Assembly: GCA_902547925.1 (NCBI GenBank)
Contig: CACCQD010000002.1
Span: 1-64,000, forward strand
Reading direction: 5' to 3'
DNA: 64,000 bases
DNA from: an uncultured SAR116 cluster alpha proteobacterium
GTDB lineage: Bacteria > Pseudomonadota > Alphaproteobacteria > Puniceispirillales > Puniceispirillaceae
The notes under the pieces are model-generated. The model searched no databases and was not told the DNA's origin. It worked only from the letters and a program-made list of their open reading frames with translations. Below are positions 20,767-31,538 of the stretch, piece after piece (position 1 is the first letter of the stretch; each line of letters starts with the position of its first letter). The translations under genes and the position numbers were made by a program.

Positions 20767-22098
20767 ATGAGGAACAGGGTTATGACAAATAGACCAGACG
20801 AGAGTAAAGCTTTCGAGGAACATACAGGCGCAAAGTCCGGACGTTTTGACGGTGTTGCACGCGACTATTCGATGAAAGACGTGAAAAAACTGTCTGGGTC
20901 AGTGCCGATTGAACACTCCCTGGCCCGGCATGGCGCCAATAAATTGTGGGACCTCCTACACACCGAAGATTACGTGCACTCGCTTGGTGCCATGTCGGGA
21001 AACCAGGCTATGCAAATGGTACGGGCTGGTTTGAAAGCAATCTATCTGTCAGGCTGGCAGGTCGCTGCTGATGCCAACACCGCTGGCGCCATGTACCCCG
21101 ACCAATCACTTTATCCGGCCAATTCGGGCCCGGAGCTGGCACGCAAAATCAACCGCACGCTCCAGCGCGCTGATCAGATTCAGACGCTGGAAGGGACTGG
21201 TGATATTGACTGGTTCGCACCGATTGTGGCAGATGCTGAGGCCGGCTTTGGCGGTGCTTTGAATGCGTTTGAGCTAACCCGCAGCTATATCGAGGCGGGC
21301 GCTGCCGGTGTGCATTTCGAGGACCAGCTTGCGTCCGAGAAAAAATGCGGCCATATGGGTGGTAAGGTTCTGATCCCAGTGCAACAGCATGTCGCCAATC
21401 TCAATGCAGCGCGTCTTGCCGCTGATACGGCTGGCGTACCGACAATGGTTGTCGCCCGAACGGATGCCGAGAGCGCAAAGCTGATCACATCCGACATTGA
21501 CGAGCGTGACCAACGCTTCCTCACAGGAGAGCGGACCGAGGAAGGCTTCTTCCGCCTTGACCCGAAAGATGCGTTCGAGCGCTGTGTTGTTCGCGGTAAC
21601 GCCTTTGCTGAATATGCCGATTTACTTTGGATGGAAACATCAACTCCCGACCTTGAGCAGGCAAAACGTTTTGCCGAAGCAATCCACGAGAAGCACCCAA
21701 ACCAGATGCTGGCCTATAATTGCTCACCAAGTTTCAACTGGTCAGCGAACCTGTCACAGACTGATATCGCGCGTTTCCAGTGCGAAATTGGTGCTATGGG
21801 CTATAAATACCAGTTTATCACGCTCGCCGGCTTCCATTCAATGAACTACTCGATGTTTGAGCTGGCCTCTGGCTATCGTGATCGGGGCATGGCTGCCTAT
21901 TGCGAACTGCAGAATGCTGAATTTGATGCCGAGGAGCGGGGTTACACTGCGACCCGCCACCAGCGTGAGGTTGGTGCGGGCTGGTTTGATGCAATCTCAG
22001 TCGCGGTCAAAGGTGGGCAATCCGCAACAACGGCGATGGATGACTCAACCGAAGAGGCACAGTTCCAGGCCGAGGAAAAGCCTGTCGCGGCCGAATAG
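20767..22098 (+). CDS. aceA: Isocitrate lyase
   Basis: 443 aa; '[13 protein letters not shown]', '[23 protein letters not shown]', 'CSPSFNW'. Confidence 0.96.
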   Translation: MRNRVMTNRPDESKAFEEHTGAKSGRFDGVARDYSMKDVKKLSGSVPIEHSLARHGANKLWDLLHTEDYVHSLGAMSGNQAMQMVRAGLKAIYLSGWQVAADANTAGAMYPDQSLYPANSGPELARKINRTLQRADQIQTLEGTGDIDWFAPIVADAEAGFGGALNAFELTRSYIEAGAAGVHFEDQLASEKKCGHMGGKVLIPVQQHVANLNAARLAADTAGVPTMVVARTDAESAKLITSDIDERDQRFLTGERTEEGFFRLDPKDAFERCVVRGNAFAEYADLLWMETSTPDLEQAKRFAEAIHEKHPNQMLAYNCSPSFNWSANLSQTDIARFQCEIGAMGYKYQFITLAGFHSMNYSMFELASGYRDRGMAAYCELQNAEFDAEERGYTATRHQREVGAGWFDAISVAVKGGQSATTAMDDSTEEAQFQAEEKPVAAE

Positions 22099-22187
22099 GA
22101 AACAAAAGCTCAGTTCCTGTTCAGAACAAAGGTTAATGCCGAGGGGCCTGGGGGGTCAACCGGCATTGTCACTGGACGGGTCTCGAG

Positions 22188-22228
22188 AACCGGAAGGGGT
22201 TTTTTGCTTTTCCCCTTCCGGTTTTTTT
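22188..22228 (+). terminator. Rho-independent terminator downstream of aceA
   Basis: 12-bp perfect stem AACCGGAAGGGG ... CCCCTTCCGGTT followed by a T run. Confidence 0.88.
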
Positions 22229-22270
22229 ATGGCCCGGTTTTTTTATGACCCGGCTCTTTTTATGGCCCAG
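22222..22270. repeat. Short tandem repeat downstream of the aceA terminator
   Basis: TTTTTTTATGGCCCGG / TTTTTTTATGACCCGG / (CTC)TTTTTATGGCCCAG, about 16-bp period. Confidence 0.7.
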
Positions 22271-22288
22271 TTTTTTTGGGCGGTTATT

Positions 22289-23602
22289 TTATAGTGACGC
22301 AATTGCAATCGCCAGATCGCCCAGATTCGTTCCTGTCGGCGGCACTTTCAAAAGCAGATTATGAGCCTCCAGATAGTGATAGCTGTCATGGTCCCTCAAC
22401 GCACGCCTCGCGGCCACCTGATCACAGGATGAAGCCGATGAAATGATGGCACCCGCAGCATCTGTCGGGCCATCGCGCCCATCAGTTCCCCCAGCCAAAA
22501 TCAACCACCGTGCCGGCGGCTGGTCCATGACGGTCATTTCATCAGCGAAGGCGAGCGCCAACTCCTGTGACCGGCCACCCTTGCCAACGCCTTTAATACT
22601 GGTCACGCTGCCAAGTGAGACAGTTGTTTCACCGCCCGTAACACCAAAAACCATCGCATTTTTATCGTGCATCCGAGCGGTGATACGGCGGGCCAGCGCG
22701 CGGCCACAGTCAGCTGCCTCACCAGTAAGCGGCATCATCGCTTCACCACCTCTGTCAAAGGAAGTCACCAGACTTCTTGCGGTGACATTCTGGCAGAGCG
22801 TGTTGCTGGCAAGTATCTGACTTGTCACACTGGCAATATCAGCGTCACCGGGACGGGCCGGCTGATCCGCCGCCCCACTGCGCAGCGCCTCGATATGCCG
22901 AGCCACAAAATCCAACCGATTAAGCCCTGCATCGGCGATCAGAGAAAACGCCACCTCAAGCGGCACCGGATCGCCGACCGCGGGACCGCTCGCAATCGAC
23001 TCCAGCCGATCTTCCGGCACGTCAGAAAGCAGTAACTGGGTGATTTTCGCCGGTCGGGCCAGCCGGGCAAGACGACCTCCTTTCAGGGTGGAGAACAGCC
23101 GCCTGATCGCATTCATCTGTTGGATATCCATCCCACTGGCCAACAACGCCTCATTGAGCTGTTGCTTTTCCGCCAGCGAGACGCCGGGCACCGGTGCCGG
23201 TAAAAGGGCCGATCCACCTCCGCTGATCAGCAATAAAAGATGGTCATCGCCGGTGAGGTTTTTCGCCATTTGTGTCACAGCATTGGCAGCTACCAGCCCC
23301 CGTTCATCGGGAACAGGGTGAGCGCTTGCATAGCACTCCATGCCATCGACAACTACGAAATTTTCATCATTGGTAACGATTATACCCGGCACCTCAGGAT
23401 AGATGGCACCAGAGTCACGTGCAGCAATGGCCATCGCCGCTGCCGCCTTGCCGATGGCAATGATTGCGCTCACCGGGGTTGCCAGTTCGGCCACCGCGTC
23501 GCTGGTCAGGCGGGCGGGATGGCCAGCATCGAGAGCGGCAGCAAAGGCCCTACGAGCTGCCTGTTGCCAGCCTTGCAGAGTGTCAGACCTGCCAGACATC
23601 AA
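22289..23602 (-). CDS. Glycerate kinase type 2 (DUF4147/MOFRL)
   Basis: 437 aa; 'LISGGGSALLPAPVPGVSL', 'GGTDGRDGPTDAAGA', 'VFGVTGGETTV'. Confidence 0.9.
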   Translation of the reverse strand: MMSGRSDTLQGWQQAARRAFAAALDAGHPARLTSDAVAELATPVSAIIAIGKAAAAMAIAARDSGAIYPEVPGIIVTNDENFVVVDGMECYASAHPVPDERGLVAANAVTQMAKNLTGDDHLLLLISGGGSALLPAPVPGVSLAEKQQLNEALLASGMDIQQMNAIRRLFSTLKGGRLARLARPAKITQLLLSDVPEDRLESIASGPAVGDPVPLEVAFSLIADAGLNRLDFVARHIEALRSGAADQPARPGDADIASVTSQILASNTLCQNVTARSLVTSFDRGGEAMMPLTGEAADCGRALARRITARMHDKNAMVFGVTGGETTVSLGSVTSIKGVGKGGRSQELALAFADEMTVMDQPPARWLILAGGTDGRDGPTDAAGAIISSASSCDQVAARRALRDHDSYHYLEAHNLLLKVPPTGTNLGDLAIAIASL

Positions 23603-24576
23603 ATCACCGGATCGATCAGATCCTGTCCAGCGGCAAAGGCATTGGCATTTTCCACCACCTTGAGCCCCATCGCCGTGCGGCTCTCGACAGTTGCCGACCC
23701 CAGATGCGGCAAAAGAACAGTGTTACGAGCGGCAAGTATTGCTGGATTGATATCCGGTTCACCCTGAAAGACGTCCAATCCCGCACCGCCAATATTTCCC
23801 GCATTCAAGGCCGCGACCAGCGCTGACTCATCGACAACGTCACCACGGGCGGTGTTGATGACATAGGCACCTTCATGCAGTGCTGCGAACGCTTCAGCAT
23901 CCAATATCTGAAAGGTGTCCGGGCTGGCGGCACAATGCAGACTGACAAAATCACTGGCGGCACACACTTCGACAGCGCTGACCATCTGCACCGCCTTCAT
24001 GTCATCGACATCGCCAACGGGCGAGCGGTTGTAAAAACATATATCCATGCCGAACCCGAAATGCGCCCGGCGGGCAACCGCCTTGCCAATCCGGCCCATC
24101 CCGATAATGCCAAGCCTCTTGCCGGTCATCGCCCTGCCGACCAGATGAGTTGGCCGCCAACCGCTCCATTCACCAGCGCGAAGCTCACGCTCACCCTCAC
24201 CGGCACGGCGGCAGAGCATCAGCATCAACGTCAGGGTCAAATCCGCCGTGGCATCCGTCAAAACACCGGGCGTGTTGCTAACCGGGATTGTCTGCGCTGC
24301 GGCCGCGGACAGATCAATATGATTGACCCCGACACCATAATTGGCAATCAGCCGACAATTGCCTTTGGCACCGGCAGCGATGATATCGGCGTCAATCTTG
24401 TCTGACACTGTCGGGGCGGCAATATCATGGCTGGCAAACCCGTCCATCAATGCGGCCTTGCTAAGCGGCTCATCCGACATGTTGAAGGTCGGTTCAAAAT
24501 GGTTGCGCAGTGCGTCTTCGGCAGTTTCAGGCCAGCGGCGCGTCACGAAAATCTTCAACTTCTTGTCACTCATCAA
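23599..24576 (-). CDS. D-2-hydroxyacid dehydrogenase (glyoxylate/hydroxypyruvate reductase-like)
   Basis: 325 aa; 'GKRLGIIGMGRIGKAVARRA', 'INTARGDVVDESALVAAL', catalytic 'LPHLGSAT'; 4-bp overlap with the glycerate kinase. Confidence 0.9.
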   Translation of the reverse strand: MMSDKKLKIFVTRRWPETAEDALRNHFEPTFNMSDEPLSKAALMDGFASHDIAAPTVSDKIDADIIAAGAKGNCRLIANYGVGVNHIDLSAAAAQTIPVSNTPGVLTDATADLTLTLMLMLCRRAGEGERELRAGEWSGWRPTHLVGRAMTGKRLGIIGMGRIGKAVARRAHFGFGMDICFYNRSPVGDVDDMKAVQMVSAVEVCAASDFVSLHCAASPDTFQILDAEAFAALHEGAYVINTARGDVVDESALVAALNAGNIGGAGLDVFQGEPDINPAILAARNTVLLPHLGSATVESRTAMGLKVVENANAFAAGQDLIDPVI

Positions 24577-24699
24577 ACATTCATCCCAAAAATTTCAAAA
24601 TCAAGGCAAGCTGCAACCACCATTTGCATGGACGTCCAAACCCAGATAGGCAAGGGGCACCGCCGGAAACGATGCCCCTTTTGTTTCCATAGCAATATA

Positions 24700-25794
24700 T
24701 TAGCCGGGTATCTTTCCGTTCACACCCTCGACATAATAGTTCATATCATTCCAGAGATTGCCATCATGATAAGCCTCGCCAGCCTTGAGAATGACATTGC
24801 CCTGATTGTCGCTGAAGGGACCTGTGAAAATATTGTAACCACCCCTGATCTTGGCTTCAGCTGCTTCGGCAGCCGCCTTGACATCAGCAGGCATATTCTC
24901 AAATTCAGTAAGAACGAGATAATCATCGGCCATGCCGAGCCAGGTGTTACCTGCCCAATGGTCTGGGCCATCCCCTGTTGACCAGGAACCATCCATCATC
25001 TGCTCAATCTTGGAGATGTAATAAGGCGCCCAATTATTGACCGAACTGAAGAGCTGTGCCTTTGGGGCAAATGCCTTCATATCGCTTGACTGGCCAAAGC
25101 CATGTACACCCGCCTTCTCGGCTGTCTGCAACATTGCGGGGCTGTCGGTATGCTGGGCCAAAATGTCTGCACCCTCGGCAATATGCACCTTGGCGGCATC
25201 CGCTTCCTTGACCGGGTCATACCAGCTGTTCACCCAGATGATTGACATTTCGGCATCTGGATTGACTGAACGCATGCCAAGTGCGAAGGCGTTGATGCCC
25301 TGAATCACTTCCGGGATCGGGAAGGAGGCAAGATAACCGATCTTGTTGCTCTTCGTCATCATTCCGGCAACGACGCCCTGAACATAACGGCCCTCATAGA
25401 ACCGGATGTTGCCTGTTGCCATATTACCAGACCGTTTGTAACCGGTGATATGCTCAAACTTCAAATCAGGGAACTCTTTCGACACCTTGAGTGTCGGGTC
25501 CATGTAACCGAATGAGGTTGTGAAGATGATCTCGTTACCTTGACGCGCCAACTCGCGGATCACGCGCGCGGCATCCGGGCCTTCGGGTACATTTTCAACA
25601 TAGGTCGTCTCGACCTTGTCACCGAAATGCTTGTTGACATCCAGACGGGCTACCTCATGTGCATAGGTCCATCCATGGTCGCCAGGGTTTGTCAGATATA
25701 CGAAACCAACCTTGACCGGGTCAGCAACAGCAGCACTGATTCCGCTGACAGCAGCAAAAGCACCTGCCACCATTGTAGTAAAAAACTTCTTCAT
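24700..25794 (-). CDS. BMP family ABC transporter substrate-binding protein
   Basis: 364 aa with signal peptide; 'VKVGFVYLTNPGDHGWTYAHEVAR', 'IIFTTSFGYMDPTLKVS'. Confidence 0.92.
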   Translation of the reverse strand: MKKFFTTMVAGAFAAVSGISAAVADPVKVGFVYLTNPGDHGWTYAHEVARLDVNKHFGDKVETTYVENVPEGPDAARVIRELARQGNEIIFTTSFGYMDPTLKVSKEFPDLKFEHITGYKRSGNMATGNIRFYEGRYVQGVVAGMMTKSNKIGYLASFPIPEVIQGINAFALGMRSVNPDAEMSIIWVNSWYDPVKEADAAKVHIAEGADILAQHTDSPAMLQTAEKAGVHGFGQSSDMKAFAPKAQLFSSVNNWAPYYISKIEQMMDGSWSTGDGPDHWAGNTWLGMADDYLVLTEFENMPADVKAAAEAAEAKIRGGYNIFTGPFSDNQGNVILKAGEAYHDGNLWNDMNYYVEGVNGKIPG

Positions 25795-25832
25795 GTGATT
25801 GTCCTCTCCTTTATCTGGTCACAAAAATACGC

Positions 25833-26744
25833 TCATTTTCCAGCATGAAAAATACGTCCCAAGCAGGCTGGCGAATTGGCCAGTGCAAATTCCCTGTTCC
25901 GCGAGATCAACACCAGAACGATGATCGTCGCGAGATATGGCAACATCGACAGAAATTGCGATGGGATTGTCCATCCCCGCGCCTGTCCGGCGAGCTGCAT
26001 GATGGTGATGCCCCCAAAAACCAATGCGCCACCTAAAACCCTCCATGGTCGCCACGACGCAAACACAACAAGTGCCAGCGCGATCCAGCCACGGCCGGCG
26101 GTCATTCCCTCCGCCCAGTGCGGTGTCAGCACCAGCGGCAGATATGCACCGCCAAGGCCTGCCATCATGCCACCAAACATGACCGCCAGCAAGCGAACAC
26201 CGAGCACCGAATAGCCAAGGGCGTGCGCGCTGTCGTGATTGTCGCCAACGGCACGGATAATCAGCCCGACACGGGTGGCGTTCAACACCCATGCGCACAG
26301 CCCGACCATGATCACAGCCAGATAGACCATTATATCATGCTGAAACAACAGCATCCCAAGAATCGGAATGTCGGAAAGCATCGGGATATGAATCTGTGGC
26401 AACCCGTCAATGGCGTGTCCTACCAATGGCGCGCCAATAAGACCGGACAGCCCAGTGCCAAAAATCGTCAGAGCAAGCCCCGTTGCCACCTGATTGGTTG
26501 CCAAACCCAAAGTAAAAAAGGCAAAAATACCAGCGGTTAACGCCCCAGCAAACGCGCCTGCAAACATCCCCAGAATTGGGCTGCCCGTCCCCATGGCAAT
26601 CGCAAAGGCGGACACAGCGCCCATCAGCATCATACCCTCAACACCGAGGTTCAAAACGCCGCTACGCTCGGCAATCAACTCACCGGATGCGGCAAAGATC
26701 AACGGCACCGAGGTCAGGATCACGGTCAAGATCAACTGTTCCAT
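25833..26744 (-). CDS. ABC transporter permease (BMP/nucleoside type)
   Basis: 303 aa; 'LIAERSGVLNLGVEGMMLMGA'; next to the BMP gene. Confidence 0.92.
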   Translation of the reverse strand: MEQLILTVILTSVPLIFAASGELIAERSGVLNLGVEGMMLMGAVSAFAIAMGTGSPILGMFAGAFAGALTAGIFAFFTLGLATNQVATGLALTIFGTGLSGLIGAPLVGHAIDGLPQIHIPMLSDIPILGMLLFQHDIMVYLAVIMVGLCAWVLNATRVGLIIRAVGDNHDSAHALGYSVLGVRLLAVMFGGMMAGLGGAYLPLVLTPHWAEGMTAGRGWIALALVVFASWRPWRVLGGALVFGGITIMQLAGQARGWTIPSQFLSMLPYLATIIVLVLISRNREFALANSPACLGRIFHAGK

Positions 26745-27853
26745 CAGTTCTGCCCTCCCGTGAGTTTTACTGCCGCAGACCGCGGCAGCCTGATCTCAAA
26801 GCGAAAACGGTTGAAAGTCTCACCGGCCAATAGCATAAAAAGCAAAATGCCCTTGAAAACACCTGTCACAACCTTCGGCATGCCAAGCGCAATCTGCGCC
26901 GAGTCGCCGCCAAGTTCTGCCAGCGCGACGACAAGGCCAGCGCCAATAACAGCCAATGGGTTGAGACGCGCCAGAAAGGTCACAATGATCGCGGTGAAAC
27001 CATAGCCGAACGAGATGTCCGGTTGCAGCTGGTCAATGTTTGCTGAGACCTCAACCATGCCGGCGACACCTGCCGCCGCGCCAGAAATGCCAAGCACCAT
27101 AACCGTGACAAAAGATGGGCTGAAACCAGCAAACCGACCCGCGCGCGGCGCGGCCCCCATCACCTTGACCTGAAAGCCAACAAGCATGCGGCTGAGCACA
27201 AACCACGCACCCACTGCCATCAGCAAAGCGCCCACAACGCCCCAATGTAGCTGACCAAGATAACCAATACCGGGAAGTTCTATCCGGGAGATCAGCGCTG
27301 CATCCTCATACATTTTTGTCAGCGGAAAGCCAAAGGACATCGGATCACGCCAGGGGCCGCGAACAATCCAGTCAATCAACAGCGCGGCAACATAGGTAAG
27401 CATCAGCGAGACAAGGATTTCATTCGTGTTGAAGCGCGTTTTAAGCAGCGCCGGAATCATTGCCCACAACAGCCCTCCAAGCATACTGGCAATGACCATC
27501 AATGGCATCATCGCCCAACCGGGCAGACCGGGGAATGTCAGCGCAACATAGCCAGAGAACACCGCACCAAGAATGAGCTGGCCTTCAGCGCCAATGTTCC
27601 AGACATTCGCCCGAAAGCAGAAGACGAGGCCGCTGGCGATGATAATCAATGGGCAAGCCTTAACGAAAAGATCGCCAATCTGATCTGGGCGTGATACCGG
27701 GGCAATGAAGAATTGATAGAGCGCCTGTAGCGGATCATAGCCAAGAGTGGCGAAAATGATTGCGCCAACAATAAGTGTCAGGGCAATGGCAATGATTGGT
27801 GTCATCACCGTAAGCGCCAGCGGAATATCTTTGCGGGGGATAAGGGAAATCAT
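26744..27853 (-). CDS. ABC transporter permease (BMP/nucleoside type)
   Basis: 369 aa; 'NVWNIGAEGQLILGAVFS', 'FNTNEILVSLMLTYVA'; overlaps both neighbours. Confidence 0.92.
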   Translation of the reverse strand: MISLIPRKDIPLALTVMTPIIAIALTLIVGAIIFATLGYDPLQALYQFFIAPVSRPDQIGDLFVKACPLIIIASGLVFCFRANVWNIGAEGQLILGAVFSGYVALTFPGLPGWAMMPLMVIASMLGGLLWAMIPALLKTRFNTNEILVSLMLTYVAALLIDWIVRGPWRDPMSFGFPLTKMYEDAALISRIELPGIGYLGQLHWGVVGALLMAVGAWFVLSRMLVGFQVKVMGAAPRAGRFAGFSPSFVTVMVLGISGAAAGVAGMVEVSANIDQLQPDISFGYGFTAIIVTFLARLNPLAVIGAGLVVALAELGGDSAQIALGMPKVVTGVFKGILLFMLLAGETFNRFRFEIRLPRSAAVKLTGGQN

Positions 27854-29442
27854 GCGTCAGGCCCCCTACCTGCAGCACTGCCACCCATGAGCAGGCCAAC
27901 TTTTTCAGCTGTCAGGCCGGTTGCGTCCATCGCAGCAGACAGGTGCCCGTTATACAGCACAGCTATCCGATGCGCGATCATGAACACCTCCTCAAGATCC
28001 TGCGAAATCATCACCACCGCTGATCCCTTTGCCGCAAGCTCCAGCATCGCTGAGCGGATGAACATGGCCGCGCCCACATCAACACCCCAAGTGGGCTGCG
28101 AGACGATCAGAAGCTCGGGAGATTTGGCAATTTCCCGGCCAACAACAAATTTCTGTAGATTGCCCCCGGACAGCGCCGAGGCCAACGGATTTTCATTTGG
28201 CAGACGGACATCAAAGGCTGTCGCCACATCGGCTGCCGCCTGGCGCATTGCGTCATCATCAATGACACCGTTTTTCACCGCACCACCAAGCGAGTGGCTG
28301 GTCAGCAGGTTGTTTTCGGCAAGCGACATTGTCGGCACCGCAGCGTGGCCATTGCGTTCCTCTGGCACAAAGCCTATGCCGGCATTGCGCCTAACTGCCG
28401 GTCCAGCGTGGGTGATATCAAGCCCTTTCAGAAAAATGATCCCATCGAGCCCAGCACGCCATTCGCCAATCAGGGCTTCCATCAGCTCATCCTGACCATT
28501 GCCGGCAATGCCGGCTATGGCGAGGATTTCACCCCGTCTTGCCTGCATAGATATCTTGCGAAGCGGCGTCGCAAATTGTGTTGGCCGCGGACGTGACAGA
28601 TGGCTGATCTCCAGCAGGACATCACCATCTGCAGGCGCCGTGTTGCAGGCGACATCACCGACCATCTCGCCAACCATCATTTCGGCCAACTGGCGTGCGG
28701 ACCGTGTATCGGTATCGACAGTGCCGACATTGATACCGCGCCGAAGAACCGTTGCGCGCGAGGTGAGCGCGAGGATTTCATCCAGCTTGTGCGAAATGAA
28801 CAGGATCGCCACCCCTGAGTCTGAAAAACGCCGCAGAACATCAAAAAGCTGGTCTGTCTCCTGCGGGGTAAGAACCGATGTTGGCTCATCCATGATCAGC
28901 AGTGATGGATTCTGCAACAGGCAGCGCATGATCTCGACACGCTGCTGCTGGCCAACCGAAAGATTGTGCACCCGGGCATCCGGATCAACACCGATCCCAT
29001 ATTCTGCAGACATCCTGCGGACACGATCCGACAGACCGGACAAGGACTCACCCGCGGGCAGGGCCAGCTGGATATTCTCGGCGACGGTCAAAGCCTGAAA
29101 CAACGAGAAATGCTGAAACACCATGCCGATGCCCATCTCGCGCGCGTGTTGCGGTCCATTGATCGTGACCGGCTGGCCGCGCCATTCAAGAGCGCCTGAA
29201 TCGGGCTGCATCAGGCCATAGACCATTTTCACAAATGTCGATTTGCCGGCGCCATTTTCGCCAAGCAGAGCGTGTATTTCACCTTCATAGATAGAAAAGG
29301 ACACATCATCATTGGCTGTAAAATTGCCAAAGCGTTTGACGAAGCCAGAGGCATTCAACAACGGCGTCTGGTGTGTCGGCGCGGCGACACCTGCCTTTTT
29401 GGCGCTATTTTTCGATGTCTTTGTGCGCGATCTGGCTGTCAT
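27850..29442 (-). CDS. ABC transporter ATP-binding protein, two nucleotide-binding domains (BMP/nucleoside type)
   Basis: 'LLGENGAGKSTFVKMVYG', 'LSVGQQQRVEIMRCLL', second 'ALSGGNLQKFVVGREI'. Start set at MTARSRTK; the ORF track begins at 29511. Confidence 0.92.
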   Translation of the reverse strand: MTARSRTKTSKNSAKKAGVAAPTHQTPLLNASGFVKRFGNFTANDDVSFSIYEGEIHALLGENGAGKSTFVKMVYGLMQPDSGALEWRGQPVTINGPQHAREMGIGMVFQHFSLFQALTVAENIQLALPAGESLSGLSDRVRRMSAEYGIGVDPDARVHNLSVGQQQRVEIMRCLLQNPSLLIMDEPTSVLTPQETDQLFDVLRRFSDSGVAILFISHKLDEILALTSRATVLRRGINVGTVDTDTRSARQLAEMMVGEMVGDVACNTAPADGDVLLEISHLSRPRPTQFATPLRKISMQARRGEILAIAGIAGNGQDELMEALIGEWRAGLDGIIFLKGLDITHAGPAVRRNAGIGFVPEERNGHAAVPTMSLAENNLLTSHSLGGAVKNGVIDDDAMRQAAADVATAFDVRLPNENPLASALSGGNLQKFVVGREIAKSPELLIVSQPTWGVDVGAAMFIRSAMLELAAKGSAVVMISQDLEEVFMIAHRIAVLYNGHLSAAMDATGLTAEKVGLLMGGSAAGRGPDA

Positions 29443-29610
29443 GAACGCCTCTGATAGATGGGGGCGACGAGCGGCCACCGTCAGCACCTGTTCAAAAAAG
29501 AATAGAGGCATTGAGGCGAGGATGTAAAGAAAATGACGCAGCTCAAATGCAATACTGGGAGTGAATCTAGGATCGCAAAGGACGATACTTGCTCAACTCC
29601 AATATCCACT

Positions 29611-29647
29611 AAAAAGGGCTGGCATCACGCGGATGCCAGCCCTGTTT
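29611..29647 (-). terminator. Hairpin terminator downstream of amtB
   Basis: GGGCTGGCATC-acgcg-GATGCCAGCCC, 11-bp perfect stem flanked by an A5 run on + (T5 on the minus transcript). Confidence 0.8.
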
Positions 29648-29680
29648 TATTCGACATTAGACAGTTGTGTCCAGCTGCAA

Positions 29681-31021
29681 TCAGACCTGCTTAGTGAAAT
29701 CCGGGTAAGACTCCATGCCTAGCTCTGCTCTGTCCAGCCCTTCAATTTCCTCCTCTTCTGAAACTCGGATGCCTAAGACCAGATTTATAACTGTCCAAAC
29801 CACCCAAGAAATCACAAAAGTGAAGGCTCCAACAATCGCGATGCTGATAATTTGTGTGCCAAAATTTGCGTCGCTGTTAGTCAGCGGTACCGCGAGTGTG
29901 CCCCAAATACCAGCAATGAGGTGTACCGGGATTGCGCCGACAACGTCATCGATTTTCATTTTATCTAGCATTGGTACAGCGAAAACAACAATCAAGCCGC
30001 CCACACCACCGATAAGTGTGGCCACTCCAAGGCTTGGGGTAAGCGGTTCAGCTGTGATCGAAACCAAACCGGCGAGTGCCCCGTTCAGCACCATCGTTAG
30101 ATCCACTTTCTTGTAAAAAATCTGGGTCAAGACCGCTGCAGCAAGTGAACCACCGGCCGCCGCTGCATTTGTATTTGCGAAGATCCGCGAGACGTCCGCG
30201 ACGTCACTCACAGTTCCCATGGCAAGCTGAGAACCGCCATTGAACCCGAACCAACCAAGCCACAAAATAAAAGTTCCAAGTGTCGCGAGCGGCAGATTAG
30301 CACCTGGCATTGGGACGACGCTGCCATCTTCTTTGTATTTCCCAGCCCGTGCGCCAAGAACCAAAGCGCCAGCCAACGCCGCCCAACCACCTACCGAGTG
30401 AACGACTGTCGACCCGGCAAAATCCAGAAAACCCATTTCGTCCAAGAAACCACCGCCCCATTTCCAACTGGCCTGCAGCGGATAAATAAACGCGGTTAGG
30501 ATCAGGGTGAAAAGCAAGAATGGCCACAGCTTAATGCGCTCAGCAAGCGTGCCAGATACAATTGACGCTGTCGCCGCACAGAACATCAGCTGGAAAAAAT
30601 AATCAGATGCAGTTGAGGCATAGCCGATATCATCAGCCGCTTCTGGCGCAACACCAACTGCCTCCATCACGGCAACCGCCGGGAAGAGCGCTGAAAGCAC
30701 GCCTTCGATGGACCAGTCACCAAGTGGGTACATCAAATTGTAGCCTATCAGGTAATAACCGATCGCTGCGGTTGAAAATAAAGCCATGTTTTTAGTTAAC
30801 TGCATCGTCGTATTTTTGGCTCTCACAAGCCCCGCTTCCAACATGCAGAAACCACATGCCATGAACATCACCAGGAAACCTGCCATCAGGAACAGGACAG
30901 AATTGAGGATGAACACACCGTGCTCGGGAACCTCCTGCGCCAGGGCAGGTGTTGCAGCAAATGCTGCCAACGCAGCAACAGCACCTGCGAGTGATAGTTT
31001 TGAATAGAAACTCTTAAACAT
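29681..31021 (-). CDS. amtB: Ammonium transporter
   Basis: 446 aa; 'LVRAKNTTMQLTKNM', 'DFAGSTVVHSVGGWAALAGALVLG'; linked to PII. Confidence 0.95.
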   Translation of the reverse strand: MFKSFYSKLSLAGAVAALAAFAATPALAQEVPEHGVFILNSVLFLMAGFLVMFMACGFCMLEAGLVRAKNTTMQLTKNMALFSTAAIGYYLIGYNLMYPLGDWSIEGVLSALFPAVAVMEAVGVAPEAADDIGYASTASDYFFQLMFCAATASIVSGTLAERIKLWPFLLFTLILTAFIYPLQASWKWGGGFLDEMGFLDFAGSTVVHSVGGWAALAGALVLGARAGKYKEDGSVVPMPGANLPLATLGTFILWLGWFGFNGGSQLAMGTVSDVADVSRIFANTNAAAAGGSLAAAVLTQIFYKKVDLTMVLNGALAGLVSITAEPLTPSLGVATLIGGVGGLIVVFAVPMLDKMKIDDVVGAIPVHLIAGIWGTLAVPLTNSDANFGTQIISIAIVGAFTFVISWVVWTVINLVLGIRVSEEEEIEGLDRAELGMESYPDFTKQV

Positions 31022-31042
31022 TGTGAATAACTCCGTATCGTC

Positions 31043-31381
31043 TTACAGCGCGTCAGCGCCTGTTTCGCCCGTGCGAATCCGCGTTGCGGCCTCGAGGTCG
31101 AGGGTAAAAATCTTGCCGTCGCCAATTTTGCCAGACTCGCTGGCAGCCTTAATGGTTTCGACAACCTTATCGGCCATTTTCGCATCTACAGCGATTTCGA
31201 TTTTGACCTTGGGTAGAAAATGCACCGTATATTCGGCACCGCGGTACATCTCGCTTTTCCCCTTCTGGCGCCCGTAACCCTGCACCTCTGACGTGGTCAG
31301 GCCCTCGATACCAATGCCCACCAACGCCTCATGCACCGCGGTCAATCGCCCCGGTTGAATGATTGCCACTATATATTTCAT
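31043..31381 (-). CDS. glnK: PII nitrogen regulatory protein
   Basis: 112 aa; T-loop 'GRQKGKSEMYRGAEYTVHFLPKVKIEI', 'GKIGDGKIF'. Confidence 0.95.
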   Translation of the reverse strand: MKYIVAIIQPGRLTAVHEALVGIGIEGLTTSEVQGYGRQKGKSEMYRGAEYTVHFLPKVKIEIAVDAKMADKVVETIKAASESGKIGDGKIFTLDLEAATRIRTGETGADAL

Positions 31382-31538
31382 GGTTATTCCTTTCTTATCG
31401 ACCCCGCATGCGCCCCTGACTCCGGGCTAACTCAAAAAACATCGGTGAACTTTCGACAACCGCCGAGGCCTCACCTGACCCGATAATTGGGATCTCGTCT
31501 TAATTAACAACTTGCGGTGAATTGAAATTCTGCTAAAT

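Noticed and set aside
24650-24690. GGGGCA...TGCCCC hairpin with TTTT
   Set aside because: T run is on the strand opposite to the nearby BMP gene; not a convincing terminator for it.
27887-29098. Two roughly 200-aa plus-strand ORFs
   Set aside because: Antisense to the ABC ATPase; Ser-rich shadow frames.
31382-31538. Possible sigma-54 promoter for glnK/amtB
   Set aside because: No GG-N10-GC-type -24/-12 match recognised on the minus strand.
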